NCBI RefSeq assembly: GCF_900109345.1
Contig: NZ_FNZN01000003.1
Location: forward strand, 186,001 to 250,000
Direction of reading: 5' to 3'
Length of the DNA stretch: 64,000 nt
Source: Maribacter orientalis
GTDB taxonomy: Bacteria > Bacteroidota > Bacteroidia > Flavobacteriales > Flavobacteriaceae
Below the pieces are notes generated by a model. The model was not told the DNA's origin. It did no database searches and saw only the letters and a list, made by a program, of their open reading frames with translations. The stretch's first letter is position 1. Each line of letters starts with the position of its first letter. Positions 17,722 through 26,974 of this stretch are shown here, piece after piece. The translations under genes were made by a program, and so were the position numbers.

Positions 17722-19227
17722 TTAGAAGTTTATCGTGTAGCTTAACGTTGTATTGGTGTTGATCCTATTAATAATCGCTGGTGTAGTAATGCCCGAATCA
17801 AATAATCGTTCATTAATATCTTGCTGAGAACGGCTAAGGGCAAAATCTAATCTACTACCTCCAAAATTATATCCGATACCACCAGAAACGGCATTTAAAT
17901 CACCTATAGTATTGCCATTTGCATATGGGCTTTGCTCAAAACGATAACCAGCTCTTAAACTAACCTGTTCAATTTTGTATTCTCCACCTAGTCGAAATGT
18001 AGAGACAGTGCCTAGGTCATTAGAAATAAGATTGTTAACAGCTTGAAAACTTGGGTCGCTTGTAGGTCGTAATTCTGCCTTAGAAAAATCTTGATATCCG
18101 TAATCAAAACTTAATAATCCATCTTGCGCAAAGATGACAGCTAAGCTTCCAGTCAACTTGCTTGGGGTTTTAACCGTATAAGATTCAAAAAGATTTACAA
18201 TGTTAAAATCAATAAAATTAATTTCATCATCAGCTAAATCAGAATTGATGCGTTGAGAAAAGTCATCTTCTAATTGATACCATGTAGGGGATTGGTAGCT
18301 ACCACCTAAACGAACGTATTCATTTAATTTAGCTATTGCACCCAAGCTAAATGAAAATCCATTACCATCTGTTTGTAAATAGTTATCGAAAGTTGTTCTC
18401 TGTATTTCAGAAGTGGGGTCATATCCGTTTTCTGTGAATCGGTCAAACCTTGAATAAAATACATTGTGAAAATTTAACGAAGCACCCATATATAAATTCT
18501 CTTTAAATTGAGAGCCCATATTCAAGGTAAATTTACTGTTGTAGCCAGTAGTTCTTCTTAAAAACTCCTGATTTACGGAATTGTAAATGGTATTACTAAC
18601 GTAATCGGTGTTATTGTCATCTTCTGAAACAGGGTCAAGAATACCTCCATAGTATCCTAAAAATGTTTGCTGCTCTTTATAACCTTGATTAGAGCCGATG
18701 TCTAAATAAGCTTCTTCTATATATTCGCCGTCTTGGCGTAGAATAGACCCGAAAGGTGTGCCCTGTGCAAAATTCAAAAAGTAGTTGTCAATACCTTGCG
18801 TGCTGTTTCCAGTAACATAATATTCATTGTCGAAATTATTGATAAGATCATAATTAAATGCCAAAGTAAATTTCTGCCAATCGGAATCGGAATTGGTGTT
18901 TTTGAAAACAAATGCACCACCAATCTGATTTAAATCTAAGTTGTTATTCTTTGAATTTGTACTATTTCCGAAATAGCTAGATTGATTGCTGGTGTTATAG
19001 TTTGAACCAGAAATTGTAAATAAACTATTGTTGAAAACTGCAGATCCTGCTGGATTAACATTTAAAGAGGATAAATCTCCTCCTAAGGCTCCAAAAGCTC
19101 CGCCCATTGCTTGAAAGCGAGCAGTTCCTTGAAGGTTTTCGGTACCGTAGCGCAAAACTTCATTGATGTTCTGAGCACTACTGAAAGCGCATACCGCCAG
19201 TGTTATGAAAGTTAAATATCTTTTCAT
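17722..19227 (-). CDS. OmpP1/FadL-type outer-membrane protein
   Basis: A 501-residue outer-membrane beta-barrel. The signal peptide is MKRYLTFITLAVCAFSSAQ. The mature start (LRYGTENLQGTARFQAMGGAFGALGGDLSSLNVNPAG) is the N-terminal hatch motif of the bacteroidetal OmpP1/FadL/hemin-receptor group. Alternating aromatic strands follow, and it ends with a barrel strand (TTLSYTINF) with terminal Phe, as needed for outer-membrane insertion. FadL relatives take up hydrophobic compounds; the substrate here is not evident. It lies 29 bp after the low-complexity lipoprotein gene and is probably cotranscribed with it. Confidence 0.88.
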   Translation of the reverse strand: MKRYLTFITLAVCAFSSAQNINEVLRYGTENLQGTARFQAMGGAFGALGGDLSSLNVNPAGSAVFNNSLFTISGSNYNTSNQSSYFGNSTNSKNNNLDLNQIGGAFVFKNTNSDSDWQKFTLAFNYDLINNFDNEYYVTGNSTQGIDNYFLNFAQGTPFGSILRQDGEYIEEAYLDIGSNQGYKEQQTFLGYYGGILDPVSEDDNNTDYVSNTIYNSVNQEFLRRTTGYNSKFTLNMGSQFKENLYMGASLNFHNVFYSRFDRFTENGYDPTSEIQRTTFDNYLQTDGNGFSFSLGAIAKLNEYVRLGGSYQSPTWYQLEDDFSQRINSDLADDEINFIDFNIVNLFESYTVKTPSKLTGSLAVIFAQDGLLSFDYGYQDFSKAELRPTSDPSFQAVNNLISNDLGTVSTFRLGGEYKIEQVSLRAGYRFEQSPYANGNTIGDLNAVSGGIGYNFGGSRLDFALSRSQQDINERLFDSGITTPAIINRINTNTTLSYTINF

Positions 19228-19256
19228 AGCAATATCTTATTTTTAAAATTTTAGAT

Positions 19257-20567
19257 TTAGTTATTTCTACCGCTACTTCTGCTAGATGAGCCAGAAGATC
19301 TTGATGAGCCACTACTAGAACTTCTTGCTGAACCAGAACTTCTAGAAGAACTACTATTGCCAGAACTTCTATATGAACCGCTGCTAGAGCTGCTTCTTGT
19401 GCTGCTTCCAGAACTTCTGTAAGACCCACTATTTGAACTTCTTGTAGAACGACCAGTTGAATAATTGTTTCCTGTTCGTGAGCTACTATTTCCAGAACTT
19501 CTATACGTTGAGGTTCTTGGAGTCATAACTCTACTACTTGATCTTGTGGTACCTGATGAATTCGGACTTGAAGAATATCTGCTAGAGCTTCGTGAAGATG
19601 TGCTGTATCTTGGGGTAGCCCTTGTGCTTCTACTAGTTCTATAAGCTCTGTTCTGATCTACACCAACAGTTCTTCTTGCTGTTGTATTTCCAGAATAGGT
19701 TCTCGCACTACGTGTATTCGACGAACTTCTTGCTGTCGCCGTTCTAGAATCGGTACTTCTGTATCTAGGAGAATCTCCTCGTGTATTTACATTGGACCTA
19801 CCTCTTAATGCATTACCATTTGTATTGGTAACATAGTTTCCTCGTCTAGAATTATTAACGGCATATCTATTTGCGTATCTGTTGTTTCGAACAACACCTC
19901 CATAACCGTAATTATAATAGTTGTAAGGTGCACCCCAGCCCCAGTTGTTCCAACCAAAACCTAGGCCCCAACCACCGGCGTAACCCCATCCGAAGCTACC
20001 GCCCCAACCGCCATATCCCCAATTATTCCATCTGTTCCATCTCCATGGATTGTTCCATCCATATCCATAATAACCACCATATCCCCAATTGTTCCATCCC
20101 CAAACAGGGTTTGCCCAACCATAAAGTCCTCCGTATCCCCAATTATTCCATCCATTGTCATAAATGTTAATACTTACGTTAGAATTATTATCTCCCCAAC
20201 CACCGTAACCTTGGTAGTCGTTATCGCTTGAATAATAATCTGTTAATTGATCTTGAGGTATACTATCATTTATAATGTTGCTCGAGTAAGAATCAACATC
20301 CGTAAAAATTTCGCTTTCCAATATTTCATCATATTGATTGGCCTTTTCTCCAAAATAATCGGAATAGGTGTCGGTTTCTGGATTATTTTGCTGATTATTT
20401 CGGTACTCTGGTCTTCTTTCTATTGTGGTTGGGGTATTGTCAGAATAAATACCGTCATTGTCATAATAAGAAGATTGCTGGTAAGAACCACATGAGGCTA
20501 TTATTAAACCTAGGGTCACCAACATTGTTATGTTGCGAAGTTTGTTGTGGGGTAAAGAATATATCAT
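19257..20567 (-). CDS. Low-complexity lipoprotein: W/G/N/Y-rich then R/S/T-rich
   Basis: A 436-residue lipoprotein (lipobox IIASC, Cys26) of unusual composition; I do not recognise its function. Residues 27-115 are acidic and polar. Residues about 121-225 are extremely rich in Trp, Gly, Asn and Tyr, with four copies of WNNWG[YW]G at 140, 158, 180 and 206. Residues 230-436 are almost entirely Ser, Arg, Thr, Gly and Asn, hence strongly basic. The aromatic-glycine part suggests a sticky or self-associating segment at the outer membrane, the basic part binding of anionic polymer; both are inference. The overlapping frames open on both strands are composition artefacts. Confidence 0.85.
   Translation of the reverse strand: MIYSLPHNKLRNITMLVTLGLIIASCGSYQQSSYYDNDGIYSDNTPTTIERRPEYRNNQQNNPETDTYSDYFGEKANQYDEILESEIFTDVDSYSSNIINDSIPQDQLTDYYSSDNDYQGYGGWGDNNSNVSINIYDNGWNNWGYGGLYGWANPVWGWNNWGYGGYYGYGWNNPWRWNRWNNWGYGGWGGSFGWGYAGGWGLGFGWNNWGWGAPYNYYNYGYGGVVRNNRYANRYAVNNSRRGNYVTNTNGNALRGRSNVNTRGDSPRYRSTDSRTATARSSSNTRSARTYSGNTTARRTVGVDQNRAYRTSRSTRATPRYSTSSRSSSRYSSSPNSSGTTRSSSRVMTPRTSTYRSSGNSSSRTGNNYSTGRSTRSSNSGSYRSSGSSTRSSSSSGSYRSSGNSSSSRSSGSARSSSSGSSRSSGSSSRSSGRNN
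19895..20205 (-). repeat. Degenerate tandem repeats coding for WNNWGYGG units
   Basis: Within the low-complexity lipoprotein gene, the + strand shows recurring CCCCAATT-TTCCA blocks (for example near 20028, 20090 and 20148), each the complement of a WNNWGYGG codon block. Units are irregularly spaced by about 18-26 codons, so this is a degenerate coding repeat, not a satellite. Confidence 0.6.
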
Positions 20568-20663
20568 CGGATCAAAATTATATTGTTGAACATATTAAAA
20601 ATAACTAGTTTTACCCAATTAATTTATTATAATATTCACAAAATTTGTGCCAAACTCCAGAAA

Positions 20664-22139
20664 ATGAGTAAAAATTTGACTAAGAGAAGTGAGGATTATT
20701 CCAAATGGTATAATGAACTAGTAGTGAAGGCAGATTTGGCTGAGAACTCTGGTGTTAGAGGTTGTATGGTGATAAAGCCTTATGGTTATGGAATATGGGA
20801 GAAGATGCAGGCGGGCTTAGATAAAATGTTTAAGGAGACCGGTCATGAAAATGCATATTTCCCATTATTTATACCAAAATCATATTTTAGTAAAGAGGCT
20901 AGTCATGTGGAAGGCTTTGCTAAGGAATGTGCGGTCGTTACCCATTATAGATTAAAAAATGCGGAAGATGGTAGCGGAATAATTGTTGATCCAGACGCAA
21001 AACTGGAAGAGGAATTAATTGTCAGACCTACTTCTGAAACCATTATTTGGGATACCTATAGAAAATGGATACAGTCGTATAGAGATTTGCCATTGTTGAT
21101 TAACCAGTGGGCCAACGTGGTGCGATGGGAAATGAGAACAAGACTATTCTTGAGAACGTCGGAGTTTTTATGGCAAGAAGGACACACTGCCCATGCTACG
21201 GAAAAAGAAGCAATAGCAGAGGCAGAACAAATGATGAATGTGTATGCTGATTTTGTTGAAAACCATATGGCCGTACCTGTAATAAAAGGAACGAAAACTG
21301 AAAGCGAACGTTTTGCTGGTGCGATTGAAACCTATTGTATAGAAGCATTGATGCAAGATGGTAAAGCATTGCAGGCGGGAACGTCACATTTCTTAGGTCA
21401 AAATTTCGCAAAGGCATTCGATGTTAAGTTCGCTACTAAAGAGGGTGGTAAAGAATATGTTTGGGCTACTTCATGGGGAGTTTCAACTAGATTGATGGGG
21501 GCGTTGGTGATGACGCACAGTGATGATAATGGATTAGTAATTCCTCCAAAATTGGCGCCAATTCAAGTGGTTATTGTTCCTATTTACAAAGGATTGGATC
21601 AGTTAGATGAAATTTCTGAAAAGGTATTGCCCTTGGTAAAAGAATTAAGGTCTAAAGGTATTTCGGTGAAGTTTGATAACAGGGATACTCATAAGCCTGG
21701 TTTTAAATTTAATGAGTATGAATTACGTGGAGTTCCTGTTAGGTTGGCAATAGGGCCAAGGGACATGGAAAATGGTACTTTCGAAGTCGCTAGAAGAGAT
21801 ACTTTACAAAAAGAAACAGTTTCCGCAACCGATGTGGTAGCCAAGATTGAGTTTCTTATGGAGGATATTCAGAAGAATATGTACCAAAAGGCATTGGATT
21901 ATCGTACGAAACATATTACCAAAGTTGATTCTTATGATGAATTCAAGAAAATTTTAGAAGATAAGGGTGGATTTATATCTGCACATTGGGATGGTAGCAA
22001 AGAGACCGAAGAGCGTGTGAAAAATGAGACAAAAGCAACGATTAGGTGTATTCCTATTGACGCTGTGGCTGAACAAGGAGTATGTATGGTTACTGGTAAA
22101 CCATCAAATAAAAGGGTGTTATTTGCTAAAGCATATTAA
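20664..22139 (+). CDS. proS: Prolyl-tRNA synthetase
   Basis: Charges tRNA-Pro. The start at 20664 gives 491 residues beginning [20 protein letters not shown], the usual start and length for the eukaryote/archaeon-like ProS found in Bacteroidota; 27 more codons to 20583 are open but not conserved-looking. Class II motifs are visible: motif 2 region [31 protein letters not shown], and motif 3 in [26 protein letters not shown]. An anticodon-binding domain (VVIVPIYKG...) and the C-terminal domain ending KRVLFAKAY follow. There is no bacterial-type editing (INS) domain. Confidence 0.97.
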   Translation: MSKNLTKRSEDYSKWYNELVVKADLAENSGVRGCMVIKPYGYGIWEKMQAGLDKMFKETGHENAYFPLFIPKSYFSKEASHVEGFAKECAVVTHYRLKNAEDGSGIIVDPDAKLEEELIVRPTSETIIWDTYRKWIQSYRDLPLLINQWANVVRWEMRTRLFLRTSEFLWQEGHTAHATEKEAIAEAEQMMNVYADFVENHMAVPVIKGTKTESERFAGAIETYCIEALMQDGKALQAGTSHFLGQNFAKAFDVKFATKEGGKEYVWATSWGVSTRLMGALVMTHSDDNGLVIPPKLAPIQVVIVPIYKGLDQLDEISEKVLPLVKELRSKGISVKFDNRDTHKPGFKFNEYELRGVPVRLAIGPRDMENGTFEVARRDTLQKETVSATDVVAKIEFLMEDIQKNMYQKALDYRTKHITKVDSYDEFKKILEDKGGFISAHWDGSKETEERVKNETKATIRCIPIDAVAEQGVCMVTGKPSNKRVLFAKAY

Positions 22140-22165
22140 TTTTTTTAAAAAATAATATGCAGGGG

Positions 22166-22195
22166 TTGTGATAGTAAAAAATATTTGTATTTTTG
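22166..22195 (+). promoter_or_regulatory. Consensus Bacteroidota promoter for the tRNA-Glu genes
   Basis: TTG at 22166-22168, a 19-base spacer, then TATTTTTG at 22188-22195 match the TTG-N19-TAnnTTTG consensus. It lies about 22 bases before the first tRNA-Glu and is the best promoter match I found in the window. Confidence 0.8.
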
Positions 22196-22217
22196 CATCC
22201 GCAATTGCGCAAAGTTT

Positions 22218-22289
22218 GGTCCGTTCGTCTAGGGGTTAGGACGCCAGGTTTTCATCCTGGTAACAGGGGTTCGATTCCCCTACGGACTA
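22218..22289 (+). tRNA. tRNA-Glu (TTC)
   Basis: 72 bases folding as a cloverleaf: acceptor GGTCCGT/ACGGACT (first pair G-U), D arm with TAGGGGTTA, anticodon stem CCAGG/CCTGG around the loop TTTTCAT (anticodon TTC), and T arm with GGTTCGATTCC. CCA is not encoded. An identical second copy follows 58 bases later. Confidence 0.97.
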
Positions 22290-22347
22290 CTAAGTAATTG
22301 AAGATTTAGGTTTTTAATTGCTATGTATAAGTTCTAATTGAAATAAT

Positions 22348-22419
22348 GGTCCGTTCGTCTAGGGGTTAGGACGCCAGGTTTTCATCCTGGTAACAGGGGT
22401 TCGATTCCCCTACGGACTA
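22348..22419 (+). tRNA. tRNA-Glu (TTC), second identical copy
   Basis: The same 72 bases as the copy at 22218-22289, with anticodon TTC. The spacer between the copies has no obvious promoter, so both are probably cut from one transcript that may continue into rpsT. Confidence 0.97.
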
Positions 22420-22474
22420 CTAATAAAACATTTTCAGGATTTTAATAAATCCTATAAACAAATTAAGAGATAAA

Positions 22475-22726
22475 ATGGCAAATCACAAGTCAGCGTTAAA
22501 GAGAATCAGAAGAAACGAAGCGGTACGTCTACGTAATAAATACCAACACAAAACAATGCGTAATGCATTGAGAAAGTTGCGTGCTGAAGAAGATAAAAAA
22601 TCTGCTGAAACATTATACCCTACAGTTGTTAGTATGATAGATCGTTTAGCAAAACGTAACATTATACATGATAATAAAGCTGCTAACTTAAAAAGCAAAT
22701 TAGCGAAGCACGTAGCGGCTCTATAA
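22475..22726 (+). CDS. rpsT: 30S ribosomal protein S20
   Basis: An 83-residue, highly basic protein binding 16S rRNA in the small subunit. The start [35 protein letters not shown] and the end [16 protein letters not shown] are typical of S20, and the length is normal. It lies 55 bases after the second tRNA-Glu and is followed by a strong terminator, so the tRNAs and rpsT may share a transcript. Confidence 0.98.
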   Translation: MANHKSALKRIRRNEAVRLRNKYQHKTMRNALRKLRAEEDKKSAETLYPTVVSMIDRLAKRNIIHDNKAANLKSKLAKHVAAL

Positions 22727-22750
22727 TTTAGCTTTACTTATATTATTTAA

Positions 22751-22777
22751 AGCCTTCCGCTTAGGAAGGCTTTTTTT
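22751..22777 (+). terminator. Intrinsic terminator after rpsT
   Basis: AGCCTTCC (22751-22758), loop GCTTA, GGAAGGCT (22764-22771), then a run of seven T. Classic rho-independent terminator 24 bases after the rpsT stop. Confidence 0.93.
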
Positions 22778-22844
22778 GTTTTACCGACCTTCATTAAATT
22801 CAATACTATTGAGTTTGAGAAGGTCTTATGGTTTGGTGGTAGAA

Positions 22845-23521
22845 CTAATTTCGTTGTATCCTAAATTTGTTAGAAATTATACGAAGTCGCTTCATCAACA
22901 TAAAATCTATTATAATACAAGAGTACAATACATCAATTATAGCATGATGAAATACCGATAAATTGTATTCATTATAGAAATCATAATGGTAGATTAAAAT
23001 ATGCATCGATATTGGGTAAAAAGTATAAAAAATTAAAATACCTAAACTAATCCAAAAAAGTAAGTTATTGTGAAGTGGCAGTTTATGTTTTTTTGAAAAA
23101 GTGTTATAAAGATAGTTGTGAACAGCGTAGAGTAAAATTATAGCGCCAATTATAATTGTATAGTTTTGAGGGTCTACATAAAAATCTTTACCGAATAAAT
23201 TTATGGTACACGTAAGAACAAATACCACGCTACCATATTTAATTACTTTTTTGCAAAGTGAATTCTTGATAATATAAAAAAAAAGATGCTATCAAGAATA
23301 TTGAAAATAGCCGTATTATAATACTCTTGCTTGTAGATAATTTGAATTTCATCTACATTTCGTATAATAATACCTAGGGTTTCTGATAAGAATGTTTAGA
23401 CAATCAGAATGGGTAGATACTTTAATATCGTATTATAATAGAGATGGTATTTAGCAATAGATAGAATTAGAGCTAAAAAGTAGAGTAACAAGAAATAATT
23501 ATTCAATATGTACTCTAGCAT
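22845..23521 (-). pseudogene. Decayed paralogue of the adjacent membrane-protein gene
   Basis: Reading leftward from ATG 23521 gives MLEYILNNYFLLLYFL..., clearly homologous to the intact gene at 23570-24253. Codon 42 is TAA (23396-23398), where the intact copy has Tyr (PIIIAYTFFNEVLG versus PILIV-stop-TFLSETLG). The same frame continues as homologous sequence (TFLSETLGIIIRNVDEI) to the nine-A run at 23276-23284. There the homology moves to another frame, which runs to a TAG at 22845 and ends LLFWISLGILIFYTFYP... matching LMFWVSIALIIFYSVFP. One nonsense codon and one homopolymer frameshift thus break a gene of 677 bp (intact copy 684 bp). The open 127-codon remnant at 22845-23228 is its 3' half. 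Confidence 0.85.
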
Positions 23522-23569
23522 AATTCATCCTTTAATTAGAATCCTATTGATTCTATAACGGCTTTTATT

Positions 23570-24253
23570 CTACCTAAAGGCTAGTCTTCTTCCTTTTATG
23601 AATCCAATAATGAAAAGAATGTACATGATGACTATAAGTACTCTCAGAACTGATCTAAATTCGTATTTCGTCCAAGTGTCATAATCAGTATAACCTATTA
23701 CATAAATTACTGGGAATACGGAATAAAAAATTATTAAAGCAATACTTACCCAAAACATTAGGTTGTGTTTTTGAATTAAATCTTCTTGCTGTTGCACTTT
23801 ATCTTTAAAATATAGAATTACACAAAACACTAATAGCCATGAACTTATTGCAAGGGCGTAATAGAGATTGGTTTCAAGTGGGTTTTGAAATATAGTACTT
23901 ATTAAATATGCCAAAAGTGAGATTATTGTGCTAACGATTATCCATTTTTTATAGCGACTATTATGTATTAATTGTTTATAAACGAAGTAAAAAAAGCAAA
24001 AGAATATAATCGCATATATATTGTAAATTACATCATTAAAGTTGCTGTATTTGACATTCTGAAAAAAGGAAATTTCGTCATAAGTTCTTACTAAATATCC
24101 TAATACTTCATTGAAAAAAGTATAGGCAATAATGATTGGGAAGTACTTTAAAGCGGTATCATAATATTTTCTATATGTGGCCAGTGATATAAACAAAGTC
24201 ACTGCATATACTAGCATGAAATAATTCTCCTTAATAAAAGACATTGAAAGCAT
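23570..24253 (-). CDS. Multi-pass membrane protein, unknown function
   Basis: A 227-residue protein with about six or seven hydrophobic segments spread evenly along its length and short charged loops, ending in a basic KGRRLAFR tail, so it is an inner-membrane protein. I do not recognise a named family. It follows the lipoprotein gene at 24266-24925 by 12 bases, and a broken paralogue follows it by 48 bases. ATG 24253 is used here; ATG 24244 (giving MSFIKENYF) is equally possible. No catalytic motif is evident; a sensor, anchor or transport-accessory role cannot be told apart from sequence alone. Confidence 0.78.
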   Translation of the reverse strand: MLSMSFIKENYFMLVYAVTLFISLATYRKYYDTALKYFPIIIAYTFFNEVLGYLVRTYDEISFFQNVKYSNFNDVIYNIYAIIFFCFFYFVYKQLIHNSRYKKWIIVSTIISLLAYLISTIFQNPLETNLYYALAISSWLLVFCVILYFKDKVQQQEDLIQKHNLMFWVSIALIIFYSVFPVIYVIGYTDYDTWTKYEFRSVLRVLIVIMYILFIIGFIKGRRLAFR

Positions 24254-24265
24254 GCAGTAATTATT

Positions 24266-24925
24266 TTAAAAATCTGTTTTTGGTGGGGGTCCACCTTGAC
24301 CAAAATTAAAAGCTAAGCTTTTACTGCCTTGTAAACTGGATTTTAAAACAAAATTAGGTGCGAATCCCGCTTGTGCTTCTTGTTTTTTATCTAAAGAAAA
24401 TCCTAAACCATCTTTAGAAGAATCTTTCCAATCTTTAATCAATTCAGCAGTACCATTATTACCAATAAAGAAACCATAATTAATTCCTCCTTTTTCTAAA
24501 GTTGGAACCATGAAAATTGAATTTTGTCTTTTGTGTATTACCTTTTTTCCATTCGGAAATTTTTCTTCATTTGGGTAGTTGGCAAAATATAATCTTAACT
24601 TGGTAACTTTTTTAACACCACCCGCAAGAGCTTCTTGGTCTATATAGGCGATGTATTGTTTAATCGCATCATAATCAAAATCTACAAATCGAGATGCTTC
24701 AAATTTTTCATCTGGTTGGCGTTGTTGTGTTTCATACGATTCAATTAAGCTAACCCTATGTGTCGAATAATTATTATAAATAGCATCTGCTTCGTTTAGT
24801 GAAATAATGTTGGCAGGTGCATCAACGATTGGTGCATTTTCTTTTTGTTGTTGATTGCAACTAAAAAAAGCGCTAACTGCGAAAAAACATAAGATTTTAG
24901 AGGTCATTAAAGTTGGTCTTTTCAT
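24266..24925 (-). CDS. Lipoprotein, unknown function, paired with a membrane protein
   Basis: A 219-residue lipoprotein with lipobox AFFSC (Cys23). The mature part has a conserved-looking EADAIYNNYSTHRVSLIESYE segment, a FDYDAIKQYIAYIDQEA helix, then KLRLYFANYP and SIFMVPTL strands, and a C-terminal LAFNFGQGGPPPKTDF with a proline run. I do not recognise a named family. It lies 12 bp upstream of the multi-pass membrane protein in the same direction, so they probably work as an envelope pair. Confidence 0.8.
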   Translation of the reverse strand: MKRPTLMTSKILCFFAVSAFFSCNQQQKENAPIVDAPANIISLNEADAIYNNYSTHRVSLIESYETQQRQPDEKFEASRFVDFDYDAIKQYIAYIDQEALAGGVKKVTKLRLYFANYPNEEKFPNGKKVIHKRQNSIFMVPTLEKGGINYGFFIGNNGTAELIKDWKDSSKDGLGFSLDKKQEAQAGFAPNFVLKSSLQGSKSLAFNFGQGGPPPKTDF

Positions 24926-25080
24926 TTCCTGTGAATTAGGATTGTTAATTGGAAAACTAAAAAAAAAGATAGGGGGAGAATCTTTCTCTAATCAGTTAAA
25001 GATATTAAAAAAAATATAGGAGTATTAAAAGTTGATCTATGGTTTTAATAGAGATACTGCTTTTGGGCTTCATTAAAAAC

Positions 25081-25118
25081 AAAAAATCTCGACTTCATAT
25101 AGAAATCGAGATTTTTTT
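25081..25118 (-). terminator. Terminator after rho
   Basis: AAATCTCGA (25084-25092) and TCGAGATTT (25106-25114) form a 9-bp stem, with an A-run on the left that gives a U-run on the leftward transcript and a T-run on the right. It lies about 20 bases past the rho stop. Confidence 0.8.
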
Positions 25119-25135
25119 ATAAAACTTATATTATT

Positions 25136-26782
25136 TTAATTGTTCATGGTCATCAAGAACTCTTCATTGTTTTTCGTTTGTTTAAAACGTTGTTCAATAA
25201 ATTCCATCGCTTCCACAGGATTCATATCTGCAAGATACTTACGCATAATCCACATACGTTGTAAGGTTGTTTCATCTAATAACATGTCGTCTCTACGGGT
25301 ACTAGAAGAAGTAAGGTCAATGGCTGGGAATATTCTTCTGTTCGCAATTTTACGATCCAGTTGAAGTTCCATGTTACCAGTACCTTTAAATTCTTCAAAA
25401 ATAACTTCATCCATTTTTGAACCGGTCTCTGTTAATGCTGTAGCAATAATTGTTAGAGAACCACCGCCTTCGATATTACGTGCAGCACCAAAGAATCTTT
25501 TTGGTTTGTGTAGAGCATTAGCATCAACACCACCACTCAATACTTTACCTGATGCAGGTTGTACCGTATTATATGCACGTGCTAAACGGGTAATAGAATC
25601 TAATAGGATAACTACATCATGACCACATTCTACCAATCTCTTGGCTTTCTCTAAAACAATGTTAGCTACACGAACATGTTCCGTAGGTTCTTTATCGAAT
25701 GTAGAGGCAACAACTTCTCCGCGTACATTACGTTGCATGTCGGTAACCTCTTCAGGGCGTTCATCAATTAATAATATAATTTGATAAACCTCAGGGTGAT
25801 TTGCAGCGATACCGTTTGCAATATCTTTTAAAAGCATGGTTTTACCTGACTTTGGTTGAGATACAATCATACCTCTTTGTCCTTTTCCTATCGGAGAAAA
25901 CAAGTCGATGATACGGGTTGATATAGTGCTTTGGCGTTCTGCCAGGTTAAATTTCTCTTGAGGGAATAAAGGAGTTAAATGCTCGAATGAAACACGGTCA
26001 CGAACGATCTGTGGGTCAATACCATTAATTTTGTTCACCTTAATTAAAGGAAAATACTTTTCACCTTCTTTAGGTGGTCTAACATTTCCTAAAACAGTAT
26101 CTCCTGTTTTTAAACCAAAAAGTCTAATCTGTGACTGTGAAACATAGATATCATCTGGTGATGATAGGTAATTGTAATCTGATGAACGTAAAAACCCGTA
26201 ACCATCTTGCATAATATCCAATACACCTTCACTTGCTATAATCGAGTCAAATTCGTATTCTGGCTCCTTATACCTATTTTTTAGGTCCTTGTCAAAATTG
26301 CTTTTGTCGTGAGGAGTTCTCGGGTTTGGCTTTTTACTATTCGGATTATTATTTTGAGGAGAATTCTTCTGAAACTCTTTTTTGGTATTTGTTGTATTCG
26401 GAGCTTTTGGCCTTGGTCGTGGTCTAGGCTTTGGTGTTTCTGCAATTTCCTTTGCATCTTTTTCCGGAGCGTCTACTTTTTTAGTAGACTCTTCTTTTTC
26501 AGTAGCTCTGGGTTCCTTTGTGTCACTAGGAGCAACCCTAGGTCTTGGCCTTGGTTTTGGCTTCGGTTTCGGTTTTCCCTCCACAGGTTTACTAACTTCT
26601 ACTGCTTCCGTTTTAACAGGTGCAATAGCAGCAGTAACTTTAGGGTTTGCAGCTTGTAAGTCTAATATCTGGTAGACTAAATCTAATTTTTTTAAGGTTT
26701 TGAATTTAGGAACCTTTAGTCCTTTAGCAATTTCCTGAAGCTCAGGTAGCTTTTTTGATTTTAAATCTGAAATCTCAAACAT
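25136..26782 (-). CDS. rho: Transcription termination factor Rho
   Basis: Hexameric RNA-dependent ATPase that ends transcription of untranslated RNA. At 548 residues it is about 130 longer than the E. coli protein. The extra part is a basic, Pro/Lys/Arg-rich insertion (about 70-180, [10 protein letters not shown] repeats and an Asn-rich patch) between the Rho_N helices (1-50) and the cold-shock-like RNA-binding domain (about 185-260). The ATPase core follows, with Walker [24 protein letters not shown] and the [11 protein letters not shown] and RRIFPAIDL segments. The insertion is low-complexity and probably binds RNA or self-associates (inference). It diverges from the DUF4293 gene. Confidence 0.97.
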   Translation of the reverse strand: MFEISDLKSKKLPELQEIAKGLKVPKFKTLKKLDLVYQILDLQAANPKVTAAIAPVKTEAVEVSKPVEGKPKPKPKPRPRPRVAPSDTKEPRATEKEESTKKVDAPEKDAKEIAETPKPRPRPRPKAPNTTNTKKEFQKNSPQNNNPNSKKPNPRTPHDKSNFDKDLKNRYKEPEYEFDSIIASEGVLDIMQDGYGFLRSSDYNYLSSPDDIYVSQSQIRLFGLKTGDTVLGNVRPPKEGEKYFPLIKVNKINGIDPQIVRDRVSFEHLTPLFPQEKFNLAERQSTISTRIIDLFSPIGKGQRGMIVSQPKSGKTMLLKDIANGIAANHPEVYQIILLIDERPEEVTDMQRNVRGEVVASTFDKEPTEHVRVANIVLEKAKRLVECGHDVVILLDSITRLARAYNTVQPASGKVLSGGVDANALHKPKRFFGAARNIEGGGSLTIIATALTETGSKMDEVIFEEFKGTGNMELQLDRKIANRRIFPAIDLTSSSTRRDDMLLDETTLQRMWIMRKYLADMNPVEAMEFIEQRFKQTKNNEEFLMTMNN

Positions 26783-26943
26783 TAAGTAGTCGAATAAATT
26801 ATGAGTATAATATTTTGTAAGAAGTATATTTTTTTGGGTAAACTCAAGGAATGTTTTCCTTATTGGTAGGTGTTATAACATGATAACGAAGCAATATTAC
26901 AAATTATTTTGAATAAAAGAGTTATAATTTTTGAAAAGACCTG

Positions 26944-26951
26944 TATTTTTG
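26944..26951 (+). promoter_or_regulatory. -7 promoter element of the DUF4293 gene
   Basis: TATTTTTG, an exact TAnnTTTG, 23 bases before ATG 26975. A TTG occurs at 26931-26933, nearer than the usual 19-base spacing, so only the -7 element is confidently called. Confidence 0.6.
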
Positions 26952-26974
26952 CGCTATAAAGTGATGATAAATTT

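Noticed and set aside
19178..20608. Several open frames on both strands across the low-complexity lipoprotein gene (for example 19871-20170 and 19961-20161)
   Set aside because: They mirror the repetitive W/G/N and S/R codons in other frames; only the frame with the lipobox makes sense as a protein.
20583..20663. Longer start for proS adding 27 residues
   Set aside because: The extra residues are not family-like, while the normal ProS N-terminus begins at the ATG at 20664.
22845..23228. 127-codon frame as an independent small membrane protein
   Set aside because: It is the 3' half of a broken gene; the upstream sequence to 23521 translates to the matching N-terminal half with a stop codon and a frameshift.
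26309..26675. Rightward frames opposite the Rho insertion
   Set aside because: They result from the repetitive Pro/Lys/Arg codons of rho read in reverse; the products are low-complexity F/S/R or G/L/F strings.
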